DNA of 64,000 bases from Rotaria socialis (GCA_905331475.1 CAJNYU010001130.1:31287-95286), one strand, 5' to 3'. Counted from the stretch's first letter, positions 29,001 to 41,700 are shown. Made by a program: numbers and translations. Notes: generated by a model not told the origin, from the letters alone.

Positions 29001-32000
29001 ACATTAGTTTATCAAGAATAAAGCACTTGAACATTTTATCATTGGAGAATAGCAGCTGTGACATGAAATAGAGAACTTAATGTTACACACATTTTAAGAT
29101 CTTTGCAAGACTTCGGGTGGTGTCTTGAGAGTACTAGAGTTGTTAAATAAACATCTAGATACAGCTTTCTTGAAATTCATTTCGAAAAGTCAGTCACGCT
29201 CTAGGTAAAATTAATCAACATATTATTAAATAAAAAAATCAGTTTATAAATGAAACTTCTTAATAGTTATGTTAGAAAAGGATATTTTACGTTTCTTGTC
29301 AAGTTTTGCTTGTGTGCGATGTATGATTTTATGGAATCATTTTAGCATTTATGTCGAATTTAGATAGAATTATTATTAAACAAATGTTTTCCATAGTTCT
29401 CGTGTCACACAATGGTTGTAATGAGACAATCTCGTCGGCGTCAACCCCTTCGATATCGTTGTCGATGAAATTCAAGCTTATGTGAATAAAAGTCAAAGTC
29501 AACTGCGCACTTTTCTTTTATCAAAGGAGTTTAAATTAAGATGACAACTCTCGTTATCGAGTACACAGCATCCAAATGATGGTTTATGTCAATCCTAACA
29601 AGTTTATTTTTTCACTTAACCAGATGCTATCATTTGAATTCACAAAATAGAAAAAGAACGTTTCAAAACTGATGCCAAATTTACATTTCTTTTTTTTCAA
29701 TTTATTTTAAATAATTTTGACAATTGCTGTTAATAGTAGTAGATAAATACTCAAAGTATATTCACAACAATGATTCAAGCTTGATTACAACTATTGTGAG
29801 GAATCATTACGTACTCGATAAGACTCATGGTTAAAAATAATCTCTGGTTCACTTAGAAATTTGAAGAATCGATGTATCTATTCATGCAAGAAAATCTACA
29901 TAGTCAATGTTGAAAACCATAGGAATTTGAGCGACTACTCCTGCGAACGTTTGCTCCATTTTAAACGTTCTTTCTGATCTCATGCATAGATTTTATACAG
30001 GTCAAAGGCAACTATCAAAGGCAAGCAAAGCTGGTAGAAAACTGAAAGCTATAAGTTTATGATCTATTTCAACACTTTAGTTTATAATCTATCAATTTTC
30101 ATAACAGCTTCGGATAGAACAGTAAACAACTGATCGAAAATGATTCAAATATTCGACAAATAGTTACAATCTCGATAAGAACAAATGATTTATGTTCAAT
30201 GATGTAATATAAGAGTCGATGAACCTATACCTTGTAAAAATATCTTTAAACTGTATTTCTTGCCGTAAGAAAATAGAAAGTTCTAGCGTCTCCTTTTTTA
30301 AATATTTGACTTCTTATTAATTTACCTATAGGAATCGTTTGTTTTTAAATAAGTTATTTCAATATAATCGAGCCCAAGCCTTTTAATATTCGGATGTGTT
30401 ATATCAATTTCAATTGATTGTAATTCACCTAATGAGGTCATATTTTCAATATGATATTCATCTTTATGTCCAGGTTGAAATGAATTATACATTGTTACTG
30501 GATTACTTAATTCAACTTCATGTTTGCCTTTATTTCCTTGAATAAGTAATTTTATTGCTCGATCAGGTCCCTTTAATTCGCTTGCTATTGTTCGAGTATA
30601 GATTACATAATCTACTTTTCGTTCTAAAAGTTTCGTTTTCAATAAGAAAATATTTAAGAAAAAAAGAAAAAAAAAACAAGCCATTAATCGGTTGAATAGT
30701 TAAAGAATTTGTTCTATCTTTTGCGTTGAACCATTTATATATTGGAAAGATGTAATCCTAGGAAATAAAAAAGAAGAATCTAATGAATACATCATTAATA
30801 AAATCTAATTAAATGAAATCAACTTGTTCTTGTATAATATCTCGAATAATAATTGTTTCAATAAACCATTGATCAATTTCATCGCTTGATGATATTTCTA
30901 AAGTTTTTATGGGACCAACATAATATTTCGACGAAAGTAAAAATTCATCTGTGTGATTATCTTGGAATAATATTCGTTTGTCATCTAATGGTGTTAATTT
31001 ATATGGTTCAGATTTTCTTTTTTCACCTCTCAATATTATGTTAATCGATGGTAATGTTGACATATTTGATAAACCTTTTTCACCAGTTTTAAGTTTTAAT
31101 AAATACCCAGGCTTTTCTTTCTCTTAACATAAAAATTAATCAATATTATGGTATTCCTTAAGCAATAGTTGTCTGAATGTCTGCTTTGTTTTCTAGGTCA
31201 ATAGTTCTTTTTTTAGATAAATTTATATTATGATTAGCTATTTTTGTCTTATGGTCTCATGATAAATTGACTTGCTTATAAAAGCATAGAAATGCGCAAG
31301 AATGAATGAACCCGAGTTTTTTCAATCTATTGCACAGCTGTCATACAAACTTTCATAGTTGTTGAGACACGAACTATTGACTTTTATATTTTATTAGTGT
31401 AATATTTTCAAATTATCCAAATGACATACTAATTTTCTAATTCACATACTTTTCTATTGTGAGCAGGTGATAGATCTTTAATCAAATACATAAGATTATC
31501 CTCATCATAAAAGTTTAGTTTGACAGTCGATCGAACTTAACGTAAGTTGAAAAATGCAAAATCTAGGAAATATGCTTTAATGCAGATTTTAAACTTGCGA
31601 TATAGCTTTTATTCTCTCGATCGAACGAAATATGAATAGATTATTACGTGATTGATTGCTGCATACCTTTATTGGAATCTGCCTGATCTAAATATTTAAT
31701 AGTATTAAAATTTAACAAATTAAATAGAAAAAAACAGGTAAGGTTTTACTTATATTTTGTGGATAAACAGTTAAATGTCTTATTAAATTTCGATTCTCTG
31801 GATTTGAACCATCAAATAGTTGATTAACTATAAATCTATAGAATTGTAAATACAATTCAATGATTGATTATTTTTTGTTTTAGTTGTTATATAATTACTT
31901 ATAATGATTATCTGTTTGATCTTCTTTAATAGTGATATATTCACAAAACCATAATGGCTGTATGCCTTCAGACTGAACAAGTAGTTGTAAAGAAATTATT

Positions 32001-35000
32001 TTTGCTAACTGTGGCCACATAACATAAAATGTGTCTAATTGATCTGGTTCAAATATTGAATTTTTAAAAGCCGAGTTTGCACTGCATAAATTATCTTTAA
32101 ATAGAAAGAAAAACATCTAATTCTCTTTAATATTCGTAGGAAAATCTTTACCAGCAAAATTTCCATTTTCACCTTTGACTTGTAGAAATACCGATGAATC
32201 TGTTACTTTATTTGGTTGTTTTCCTGTTTTAACTTGAATTGTGTATGTTGAAAAGCCAATTTTCTTGTATGGTTTTATTTGTTTAAAAGGTTTCGATGGT
32301 AAACTATTAACGGGACCAATATCTTGTTGAATAAAAAAACGACTTTTATTATCATTAGAAAATTTATCCATTAGACGATTGAAAGGAAATCGATAAATAT
32401 TAGTAGCATCATCAATTATCTCGATCCAATCAACTTTCCAAGATGAATATTGAGCATCATGATATATTTCAATAGCATATATATCACCTAAATAATTTAA
32501 TTCGAGATTAAATAAATCGATTTGTCCTGATTGCCATTTATTTTTATTATTTGATTGTGTAAGAATTATATCCGATGTTTTATTATATGTACCATGTAAT
32601 TTAACTGCTACATTTGTATCATTCGATAATGATGAACTGATTTCATTATTGGTTTTTATTTTTATTATATACTCAACTTGATTTGGCATATTCGATAAAT
32701 CATTATTAATTTCATTTTCCATATTTTCATTTGTTTCATCTATACCATCATCAATAGAGATCTTTTTAGATAATGTACGTGCACAATGAAGAATTAGATT
32801 CATTCGATCAAGTATATCATTGGTGACCGATGAAAATAAAATGGTCTCTTTTACTTTTGGTTCATATTGCATTTGACACATTAACAAGTCAATGTCACCT
32901 TCAAACTGATTAATATATGTTACTAATTCTTGTAAATATCTTTTATCTTGATTTGATTTTGAATCAAGAAAAGACTTATTTATTTCACGTATAGCTTGCT
33001 TTAATCTATAATGCAATGTTGTTGTTTCAACGGAGAGAAGTGATCGATGTTCAGGACGATTGAAACGTTCAGCACGAAGCTATTGATGAAAGAAAAATTC
33101 ACTTAGAAATCATATATTTTTCATATATGGTTAGAAATGTCAAAAGCTATAGTCTAATTAGGAAACACTATGAAATTTCTCTTTCTAATAATATCGATTC
33201 ATTTTGTATTCGTTTTGAAGACAAGAATAAGGGTTTCAGAATGCACTAGTGAAAGGTTTTACTAAAGAATCAAACTTCTAATCAGTCGATATCAAAATCG
33301 TTTTTTAAGTTTAGTATGCAGAAATTCATTCATGATCATTATCCATCCACTTTTGTAATTAAAAGGTTTTATACAAAAGGAGTATTCAAGAGAAATGGGC
33401 AGACCTGCCAATATATTCTTTCTTGTTTCAATCTGATCTAGTCTGTAATTACTTTAAACCAACTCAAGTAATGTCTCTACTTTATCGGACCTTCTATATT
33501 TATCACTATAAACTATCATCTCAATTAAAATACTAAAGTTTTTCTACTAAAGGATAATCTTCTAACGAAAGAAAGGGTTTACTTAAATTAATGATATTTG
33601 AATCAATTATTTCTTTAATATATTTTCATGAGGCTTAGAAAAAAGTAGTAAACAAAATCAATGAGACAACTATGATAGATGCTTTTCACACAATAGAAAC
33701 TACAATTAACAAAATTTGATGTTGATATTAGTGTTATTTAACATTATTGTAATTGAATTACTCGTAATAAAAAAAAAACATATAATAGGACAACCAAAGA
33801 AAACTTGCAAGAAAATATACAACGCAAATGTGAAGGATAAAACAGAAAAATAATAACAGACAGAAAACTTAAATGCGACTTTTGAATTTTTGTAACTATA
33901 CAAACAAAAAGTATTCTATTCAATTTTTCAATATATAAAGATGCTCTTTTGTCACTGAATGCACTTATTGAGATATCAAAGTGATGTTCTATCGAAGTAC
34001 TAATTGCTAAAATTGAATGAATTTGTCATGCAAGTTTTAGTGACAAATTCGTCCATCTTCAACGATACCTTAGTCTCAAGTTGAATCTTGAAAATCAAAA
34101 GGTAGATTAAAATCAGACCGACAACTTTAGCATGACGTGGTCTAACAATCGGATTTAATATTATACTGAAGGATCAGGCAATATTGGGAGCTCTGGTGGT
34201 GACAGAAATTTGCATTCACAAATGTGACAAACAATTTCAAAACCTTCTATGAAGAATGGCAGAAAAACTCGTAGAAATACGTGTCAGACACAGCTATCAA
34301 AATGTTCTACTTAAATTTATAAATTATTGTCATCGTATATTTTGTGAAAAATTTCGTTAGAGGAATGATAAGGTGACATGCTATGTCATAGATAGAGTAA
34401 AACCATCTCTCGACTAAAAATGGGTGTCTCAATATTATTTCGTTTGACTTGAAGCTAGTAGGTGGAAAACAGAAAAATGTATTTTCCGATAGGCAACTCC
34501 ATTTAGTTTCCAGATTGAGTAAATAAAAAAAAACGTCTTCTGGTAAAATGTTAATTAGTATGAAAAAGTAGCATTTAAAGGTCAGAGAAGATTCTTTTCA
34601 GATTCATATCCGGAATTAGCATGAACGACAACTTATAATCCACTAGTTTGTATTAAAGCAAACAATTGATCAATTTATATATCGTTCTCTCATTAATCTT
34701 TTCTAACTTGTCTCAATTTGGCTATCTCAAAACTTTCTAATTCACAATCAATAGAACGAAAAAATATTTTCATTTCCTTGTTTTTAATTTCTGATAGATA
34801 AAAATATTCTGTAGAATACTTCATAAATATTTCGTTTGGCTCTTCTGCAAGCACGCTCAAGAGCTTGTTGATGTAATCGAAGATCATAATCAATATTAAA
34901 TGTAATACAACAATCGCGTTGTTTTTCTTTCATATCATTGACTTCTTTCGAATATGGTAAAGATAATGGATCGATTTTTATTTTCGTATCTTTATTTTCA

Positions 35001-35332
35001 ATGTAATTTATTGAATATTGATCAATGCTATCTGTTGTATTATTATTAGGTATTTGAAATGTATCATCACCAATTACATAGCCTAATTCACGTAGTTTGA
35101 CAAGACCCTTTATTTTACGTTGCTCTTCTTCTTTAATTTGTTGTTCCATATGATATTTTTCACGCAATCTATCTTTTTGTCGTGAATGGTCTCTTTGACG
35201 TCGACCCTCATTATCTGTTTTAAAATCTCGCTGAATACGCAGAATCGTTATTGCTAATATAGTAAAATCTGTTAATGATACACCTGCATCAATTAAACTT
35301 TTTAAAAGCTTATCAGCTTTAGTTGTTATCAT
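23047..35332 (-). CDS. Large multi-PLAT/LH2-domain protein (LOXHD1-like) with a long low-complexity insert
   Basis: The start at 35,332 (MITTKADKLLKSLIDAGVSL) is tentative. It opens a charged, coiled-coil-like region to about 34,830, probably joined to helical sequence at 33,075-32,680. PLAT/LH2 domains, beta-sandwiches that bind lipid or protein, follow: about 32,677-32,370 (VEYIIKIKTNNE), 32,245-31,900 (YTIQVKTG...SSVFLQVKGENG), 31,120-30,815 (LRGEKRKSEPYKLTPL), 30,615-30,340 (YVIYTRT...LLIQGNKGKH), 28,610-28,150 (YKISIKTDSS...LQLNGDKG) and 28,040-27,840 (YKIKMKTIKKE). Then comes about 4 kb of Ser/Thr/Asn/Lys/Gln-rich exons (27,560-23,730) and a last PLAT (VKIVNEIQFNE...KNIKLFLPKSNRYSLQIEYCE), ending at TAA 23,047. 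The fragments share phase-compatible introns. The arrangement resembles LOXHD1 proteins, which are mostly serial PLAT domains. The low-complexity block and coiled-coil N-terminus are unusual. It could in principle be two adjacent genes. Confidence 0.65.
25743..25756. repeat. Telomere-like CCCACACCCACACC tract in an intron
   Basis: Just over two units of the CCCACA hexamer (TGTGGG on the other strand), in an intron-sized gap of the PLAT gene. See the longer tracts at 35,801-35,880. Confidence 0.6.
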
Positions 35333-35800
35333 TAATTTCGATATTTGGGAAAAAATAAAGAAAATAATAAATCAATAAAAGTAAAATATTGCCTTCTAAT
35401 TAATGCGCGTACTTTTAAAGCAGAGATTTTCATTGTTTTACTATCGATTCATTTTTAGTGAACATATGATAAGACATCTTTAGCCATATCAACTAAAACT
35501 GAAAAAAAACCATGCAATAATACATGTAATTGGTATTTTTGATCAGTATTTTGTTTTCTTTCAATATCTCGTAAGAGAAATCTCCTAGTTGATCAATCAT
35601 GTTCAAATGGGGACTGCGTACTAATGTAGACTGCACAAGTTACAAATATTCTCTGAAGAATTCAGACATAAGGCTTATCCGTGGCGAGATTTTTTAGGTA
35701 TTTTTCAATTTGATGTTACAGTTCCGTGCAGGAATATGAAAAATTACATGAAATAAAGCGATGTAGCGAATATTCTGTTTGGTAAGAGTCAGATTGTTTT

Positions 35801-35880
35801 GGGGTGTGGGTGTGATATAGGTGAGTGAATAGGCCTTCGACAAGTACACCGACCCAAATCGAACACCCACACCCACACCC
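35801..35880. repeat. Inverted pair of interstitial telomere-like tracts
   Basis: GGGGTGTGGGTGTG at 35,801-35,814 faces ACACCCACACCCACACCC at 35,863-35,880 across a 48-bp spacer. Together they form a potential hairpin of TGTGGG repeats about 150 bp upstream of the RNase Z-like gene. The Adineta vaga telomere repeat is, to my knowledge, TGTGGG. Confidence 0.7.
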
Positions 35881-35980
35881 TGGCGTTTGCTTTTTCCTGT
35901 TACGAGATAAAGTTTCGCAATCACATGAATCACATGTGAAATTTTGTGTTTTTTATGGCAATGATGAATAAGGTAAGAGG

Positions 35981-35988
35981 TATATAAA
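35981..35988 (+). promoter_or_regulatory. TATA box of the RNase Z-like gene
   Basis: TATATAAA lies 47 nt before the ATG at 36,035, a good distance for a core promoter with a roughly 20-nt leader. Confidence 0.55.
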
Positions 35989-36034
35989 CTGAAAAGAGAA
36001 AAAGAAGCACATATACTCAGGATAAATATCGACT

Positions 36035-36977
36035 ATGTTTCCAGTGCCTACGTCATCTTCTAGTGAATCGTTTTGTTCAAATGATATTCTTTCGTGGAAA
36101 TTTCCTAAAACTCTTGGTTGTTACACATTAATCGGTCGTTCAAGAGCAGACGATGCAACAAGTTTATTCATTCCTGAACTCGATATATTATTCGACTGCG
36201 GTTGTTCAGTTACAGCTACTCGTCCTCTCCACATTTTTATTACACATACTCACTTGGATCATTGTCTTGATATTACTAGATTATGGAGTAAAATTCGAAT
36301 ACCGCAAGTTTATATTCCTATATCCGCAGTTCACCCCATGAAAGACTATATTCGGAAATGTCAAGTTCTTACGATGGTTAAAGAAATTGATCCAGATCCA
36401 GCCCAATGGATACCTAGCCATGAGTTGATAGGTGTTAAACCTGACGATTTATTAGACTTTCGAAAAACAATGAAAATTCGTGTATTTGAAATGGATTATT
36501 CAGTGCCTTGTTGTGGATATGGATTTTATGAACGTCGACAAAAATTGAAAAAAGAATACGAGCATTTATCCAGTAAAGATATTGGAATGATGAAACGAGA
36601 AAATAAAAATCTCGAACTTAGTGAAGAACGAATAGCTCCATTATTTGTTTTTATGGGCGATACGACAGTATCGATATTCAGCAGATATGAAAATGAACTT
36701 TTTCAGTTTCCATTAATTATTGTCGAATGTTCCTATATCAATAGTGAACTTCATAGAGAACCAGCTTCGAAAGGCAAACATATAATTTGGGTAAGAAACA
36801 ACTACATTTTTTTCCATTTAATGCATTGGGATATTTTAGGATGACCTTCAACCTTTCGTAATCAAATATCCAAACGTTATTTTTGTACTAATTCATTTTT
36901 CACATCAATACAAAAGCACAGAAATACGAGATTTTTTTCAAAAGTTAAATCTACCTAATGTTGTACCATTTATTTAA
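36035..36977 (+). CDS. RNase Z-like metallo-beta-lactamase-fold hydrolase
   Basis: Two exons (36,035-36,790 and 36,840-36,977) joined by a 49-nt intron encode 297 residues. The zinc-binding signature HTHLDH is at residues 71-76. An upstream FDCG matches the first beta-lactamase-fold motif. Later motifs are FMGDTT (metal-bridging Asp), ECSYI and LIHFSH near the C-terminus (histidine motif). This order and spacing fit the short form of tRNA 3'-processing endonuclease Z (RNase Z) or a closely related MBL-fold hydrolase. A substrate other than pre-tRNA is possible because the exosite arm typical of RNase Z is not obvious. No targeting signal was seen; the N-terminus is Ser-rich. The gene is compact, has a TATA box and stands alone between repeat-rich flanks. 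Confidence 0.8.
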
Positions 36978-37680
36978 CACGTTCAATCTGACGAGACTCA
37001 ATAGTGAGTCTCAGTATTTTTTGTTAATAAATTAAATAGGAAAACACTTTCTTTTATGATCTGAGAATTTTTTCTCAGGAATAGTGGTTAACTATTATTA
37101 CTTTGACAATAGGAATGGAAAAACTAACAGTCACTCACAAGTCATTTTGTCATTCATGCGGATTATTCATTATATTGTAATGCAACAGAACGAAAGAAAA
37201 GGAAAGTAAAAATTGATAAGATTGCATTTTCAAACTATTTTAACAACACAATAAATATTCAGCAGCTACTTATTGAAATGAATAACCTTTTCGATCAAAT
37301 CCTTATATTAAAACTGAACATGTATTGACTTTCAATAATTCACTTCTGTCTAATATTCGTTGAGAACTACGTTAGAATCTTTTATTTACTTGTTCATATT
37401 ATAATAAAGGTTTAATCAAGACCGAATAAAATTTTGAAGATCTCCAAGCGACAGTAACTCCCTGCAAGTAATTTTTGTAATTCACCCCACATGCGACACA
37501 TTTCAAGTTATGTGCAGTCACTGAATGAAGTCACTGCCATAACCAAAATGACATTATCATACATCTTCGTTTTCTTTCGTGCTGTTGCATAATGCTATAG
37601 ATGAATACCCAATAGCACTGATGCAATTGAAACTCGTTTTTCAAAAGTTGATAGTTAATAAAAATCCGAAAAAGTTGAAA
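36978..37680. other. Intergenic, no gene seen
   Basis: AT-rich with AATAAATTAAATAGG near 37,024 as a possible poly(A) signal of the preceding gene. No exon pattern on either strand. Confidence 0.4.
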
Positions 37681-37704
37681 CAGTTATAACTCGAGTTATA
37701 ACTG
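37681..37704. repeat. Perfect 24-bp palindrome centred on CTCGAG
   Basis: CAGTTATAACTC is followed immediately by its reverse complement, giving a perfect palindrome with no spacer. It sits at the left edge of the CG-rich repeat block and may mark a boundary of the element. Confidence 0.8.
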
Positions 37705-37729
37705 TAAACTGAAGTTGTAACCATAGATG

Positions 37730-38470
37730 GGCAAGTCAGCGTTTTTTCGACTCAAGTCAAGTCAAGTCAACTCATAGCTAACCCACAGAAAAAATTTCAC
37801 TAAAAAAACGCGGTAAACCGCGGTATTGAAAACCGCGGTTTCAAGCGGTATTTGGAAAACGCGGAAGTCAGACCTTTTAGGCGTCTCTAAAAAAACGCTG
37901 AAAACCGCGTTTTAAAAAAACGCGATACGACGCGTTTTTTTTAAATTGAATAAACGGTCTGACTACCCCAGTTTTTTTAAGCGCGTCAGTACGCGAATTC
38001 CCCAAGACGCGATCAGTCGCGGTTTTAAAAAAACGCAGAAAAGTCGGTGATAATCGCGGTTTTAGAATACCGCATTTTACAGTTGACCTGATCACTTCGG
38101 TATGCTCAGGTGAGTTACCCTTCGTGGGGGTAGTGTAGTGAACTATAAGTTCCAATACTTCAAAGTCGCGTTGCAGCGACGAAGTTCATATTAAATTTTA
38201 TAATGCGTTACAGATAGTAAAGTGCGCACGATATCCTTTCTGTTCTTACACATTGTTGCAGTAACATCGTACGAAATGCGCGAAGACAATACTGCCAGTT
38301 TATGATACCCCGACGCGGTTACAATCGAGTTCAACGCGGTTTACGATACCGCGACTAAGCGCGTTGCAAATTACCGCGATTGCCGTTTAGTTCAACGCGG
38401 TTTATGATACCGAGACTAACCGCGTTGCAAATTACCGCAGTTACAATCGAGTTCAGCGCCCCTAGTCAAC
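37730..38470. repeat. CCGCGG-rich degenerate palindromic repeat block with a 61-bp tandem array
   Basis: A CAAGTCAAGTCAAGTCAA run (about 37,753-37,770) is followed by more than twenty CGCG cores in contexts such as AACCGCGGTT, AAAACGCGG and CGCGTTTT. From 38,330 to 38,460 there are two full copies of a 61-bp unit (TTCAACGCGGTTTA...GATACCG...GTTGCAAATTACCGC), with a shortened copy just before. Minus-strand open frames here are by-products of the repeats. The base composition stands out sharply from the AT-rich surroundings. A related block lies at 46,700-46,985. Confidence 0.75.
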
Positions 38471-38790
38471 TCTCCCTAGAAGAATCCCCAGGGAGTCCCC
38501 TGACAAATCCCCGGGGACTCACGACAGGGAGTCCCTAGGGATTTTGTTCTTTTATGGGGACTCACTGGGGANCCCCGGGGTGTTATATGACCAAAATCGG
38601 TGAAATATCTAATTACTAATAAATTCTTCTAAATTTTTTAAAATTTAAAAAAATTAAAAAGTTTTTTTTTAATTTTAAAAAACTTCACCAATTCTCCCCA
38701 GAGAAATCCCCGGGGACTCACGACAGGGACTCCCCAGGGATTTCGTTATTTTGCGGGGACTCCCCGGGGAGTCGTCGGGGGAGAGTGGAT
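38471..38790. repeat. Duplicated CCCCGGGG/GGGACTCC hairpin-rich unit (contains N at about 38,572)
   Basis: AATCCCCGGGGACTCACGAC begins units at about 38,506 and 38,705, so the spacing is about 199 bp. Both continue with AGGGA(G/C)TCCC...AGGGATTT...GGGGACTC. Each unit contains self-complementary CCCCGGGG and GGGACTCCC/GGGAGTCCC words. An AT-only stretch (38,600-38,690) separates the units, and the single N of the window falls in the first. Confidence 0.75.
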
Positions 38791-41700
38791 TAGGGTTGTT
38801 TTCTGCTATCGACCGTTTCGTTCGGTGCGTCATATCACGTAGTTGGAAAAGATAGAAGAAAGCGCTGGATTTATTTTTCTTCTTGCTTCGTTTGATATAA
38901 ATATCTTTCGTTTCGAATAAAAAACTCTATTATTTGTGAAATCACATTAACTCTTCGACGAAGATAAGACTGTTATGCATTATGTATAATCGATCGAGTC
39001 TTTTGTCGCACGTTAGTACGTATTTTAGTAAAGACGAAAGTTTCAAACGAAACAAAATGTATTGCCGTAGAGCACCCTATGGATTATTATTGAAGAAAAG
39101 TGTAGGTGTGATGAGCTTATTTACCGACAAACACCCACACCCTGTACAATGATATATGTGTCACAGTTGACATGAGAATTTCAGTCGAGATTGGAATGCG
39201 CAAAAAAATAATTAATCGAAAATATATATTTTTCTTTTTTTTCTGCTGGTGATAATAGATTATAGAAAAACAGAAAAGAGAAGAAATATTTCTCAGATAA
39301 ATCCAATGTCCCCATTGAATTATATAAAAACTCATTGTAAAAAGATGCAAGAATAGTTATCAATATAAAAATTTCTAAAGTCAGATCTCAACAAAAATTC
39401 TAATAAAAAAAATTAAGAAAAAAACTATTCCAAACTCGCCTGGCACATATGAGTTTTATGAATCGTAAAAGTTTATACAGTTGCAACTTTGAAAATTAAG
39501 TCACAGATTTAAATAAGCTTGGAAAAATTCTTATCTTCTTTAGACTGATTTGGAAGAGGCATGCATTGACGATACAAATTTGCATATTACCTACGATCCA
39601 AACTGCAGGATGAAATGTGAACTTTCAGTAGATCCTAAAATGGAATCACGAAATTCAATTTGAAACTTTATCATTCTCTTATTAACCAGGATATTTCTAT
39701 ATCTTCTGAACGGTTCTTCAAAAGTATTTATCTACAATGTACGACAATGGCAAAACATAATGACTACTTCTAGTAGAGCTCAGAAGTAAAAATGTTATTT
39801 AAGTCTTAAAAATAGAACCAGCTATGAAGTGGTTAAGGGAAATCACTTCTTTTTTTTTTACCGAACCATAGACATACCGAATTGAAGATAGTTTTAAGTA
39901 CTGCAAGTACACTCATTCTACTGTGTTCTGTTGAGAATTATAAATAAAATCATACCATATGCATATTAAGACAAAATAGGTGTGTCAGTGTTCCAGTGAA
40001 GGCCTGTGCCTCAGTGAGTAGCAGTGCGTCAGTATTTCCGGTGTCAGTTTAGACCGATTGACAGTGTTGTCAGTGCAGTGTAGTTAGCTCTCGGTGCTCA
40101 GTATATCGGTGGCTTCAGCCATCAGTAAACTGAAACTACACATCCCTGACCTTATCGTAAAATCTATACAATACACAATATATATCTACATATAATTCAT
40201 AAAAAAATCACAAAAGGATGAACAAAGCACTTCATAAGTAAATTCAAATGAATGTAGGGGTCCCTTTTTGGAACATTTTAATATTTTTTCTATAAAAACT
40301 TACAGATAAAAATCGACTATTACGGGGATCCTCATTGAATAACATCAATCCATTGAATCAAACTCAACTTTGTGGGAATTTTTAAAATAACTAGCTATAA
40401 GAACTCTCAATACAAGAAATCAGATAAAAAGAATATCATTGGATCATTCTGGATTCGATAAGCATGTAAAATGTTTCTTATAAACTTTACCGTTCTAGTC
40501 TCGATCCTAAATTTTGACTAATATCTGTGATTTTGGAATATAATGTATAGAATACCAATAATCAACACACTGAATAATTGCTAGCACTCGAAAACTTTTA
40601 GAAGAATGATAGATACTATTTTTCTCGGGAAATAGATGACATATAAATTGTACAGAGATACGTGTTTTGATTTATTATTTTTGCTTAATCGAGTCAACAG
40701 AAAAATCTCGTACATATACATTTAGTAATGATAAAGTGTTCTTTTCACGTCCAGTTACTAGCTACCAAATCTAATAACATGAATCTAAGTTTTTCGTCGA
40801 GTACAATAGTATTCTAGAGAACATACATCTTCCCGTAATTAACATTATTTTCGTCTATAGACACATTTTTCATAGTTAATCATCCATTCCCAGTAACTAA
40901 GTTAATCAAATGATGATCAATGAGAGAATAAAAAGACCTCATCAGTGTTTACTGTCTCTGTACTTCAGCTGTTTGAAATGTACACTGTTTTTTAAAATGT
41001 AGACATACTATTTCTTGTCTCTTGTAAAATGATCAATAACTTTTTTTTTCAATTACTAAGCATAGTATAACGTATGAAACAATATGTCAAGTACATTTAT
41101 CTGCATTTTTACTATGCGACGATGCGAAGATGCATAAGAACGCTGAACTTTGCCACACAAAAACGTGTCTAACTACGTCTTAAGTACGTCCAATGATTAA
41201 CATCTATATGCATATTTACATTTTGTAGAAACAGGTGCTAATTTAGTCGATTCTTGATAAAAATTAAATCTTCACTCAATACTAGAATAAGAATGATGAA
41301 AATTTAGAAAGTAAAAACTAATTTCTTTCACTTCCGGTTCATTTTTATCATAATTTAATGGCAAATCATATTAAAGAATAATAAATGAATGTGCTCTACT
41401 ATTTAATTGCAAACTGCTTCGAGATGCTCACTAAGTAATACTAACAAGAAATAAGGAGTTTCATTTTTCTTTTTTGTGCAGATCGAAAATTAAGTTCTTG
41501 ATGCCTATATTACTGAAAATAATACAAAAACTATTCCTCTAGTTAAATGCTTGTGGTAAAATATTTTTGAATAGATCAAATAATGGCACTTTCAGCAGAT
41601 TTTCTATGTGTTCACTATTGTTTCGATAATAGTTTTAGCTGGTTTTCTTTTAGAAGGTATTCCATTTAATCTGACAATTTCTCTTGAGTCCTGAATATTG

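Noticed and set aside
35340..35640. Minus-strand open segments upstream of the PLAT gene start, considered as earlier exons
   Set aside because: Frames end in stops (after DMAKDVLSYVH) and no donor/acceptor pair links them to the ATG at 35,332; left as an uncertainty about that start.
37877..38155. 92-codon minus-strand open frame in the CG-rich block
   Set aside because: It is made of the CGCGG/AAAACGC repeat words read through in one frame; the composition follows the repeat, not a protein.
39542..39661. 38-codon plus-strand segment after a good acceptor
   Set aside because: No upstream exon, start or recognisable domain; such short segments occur by chance in this much sequence.
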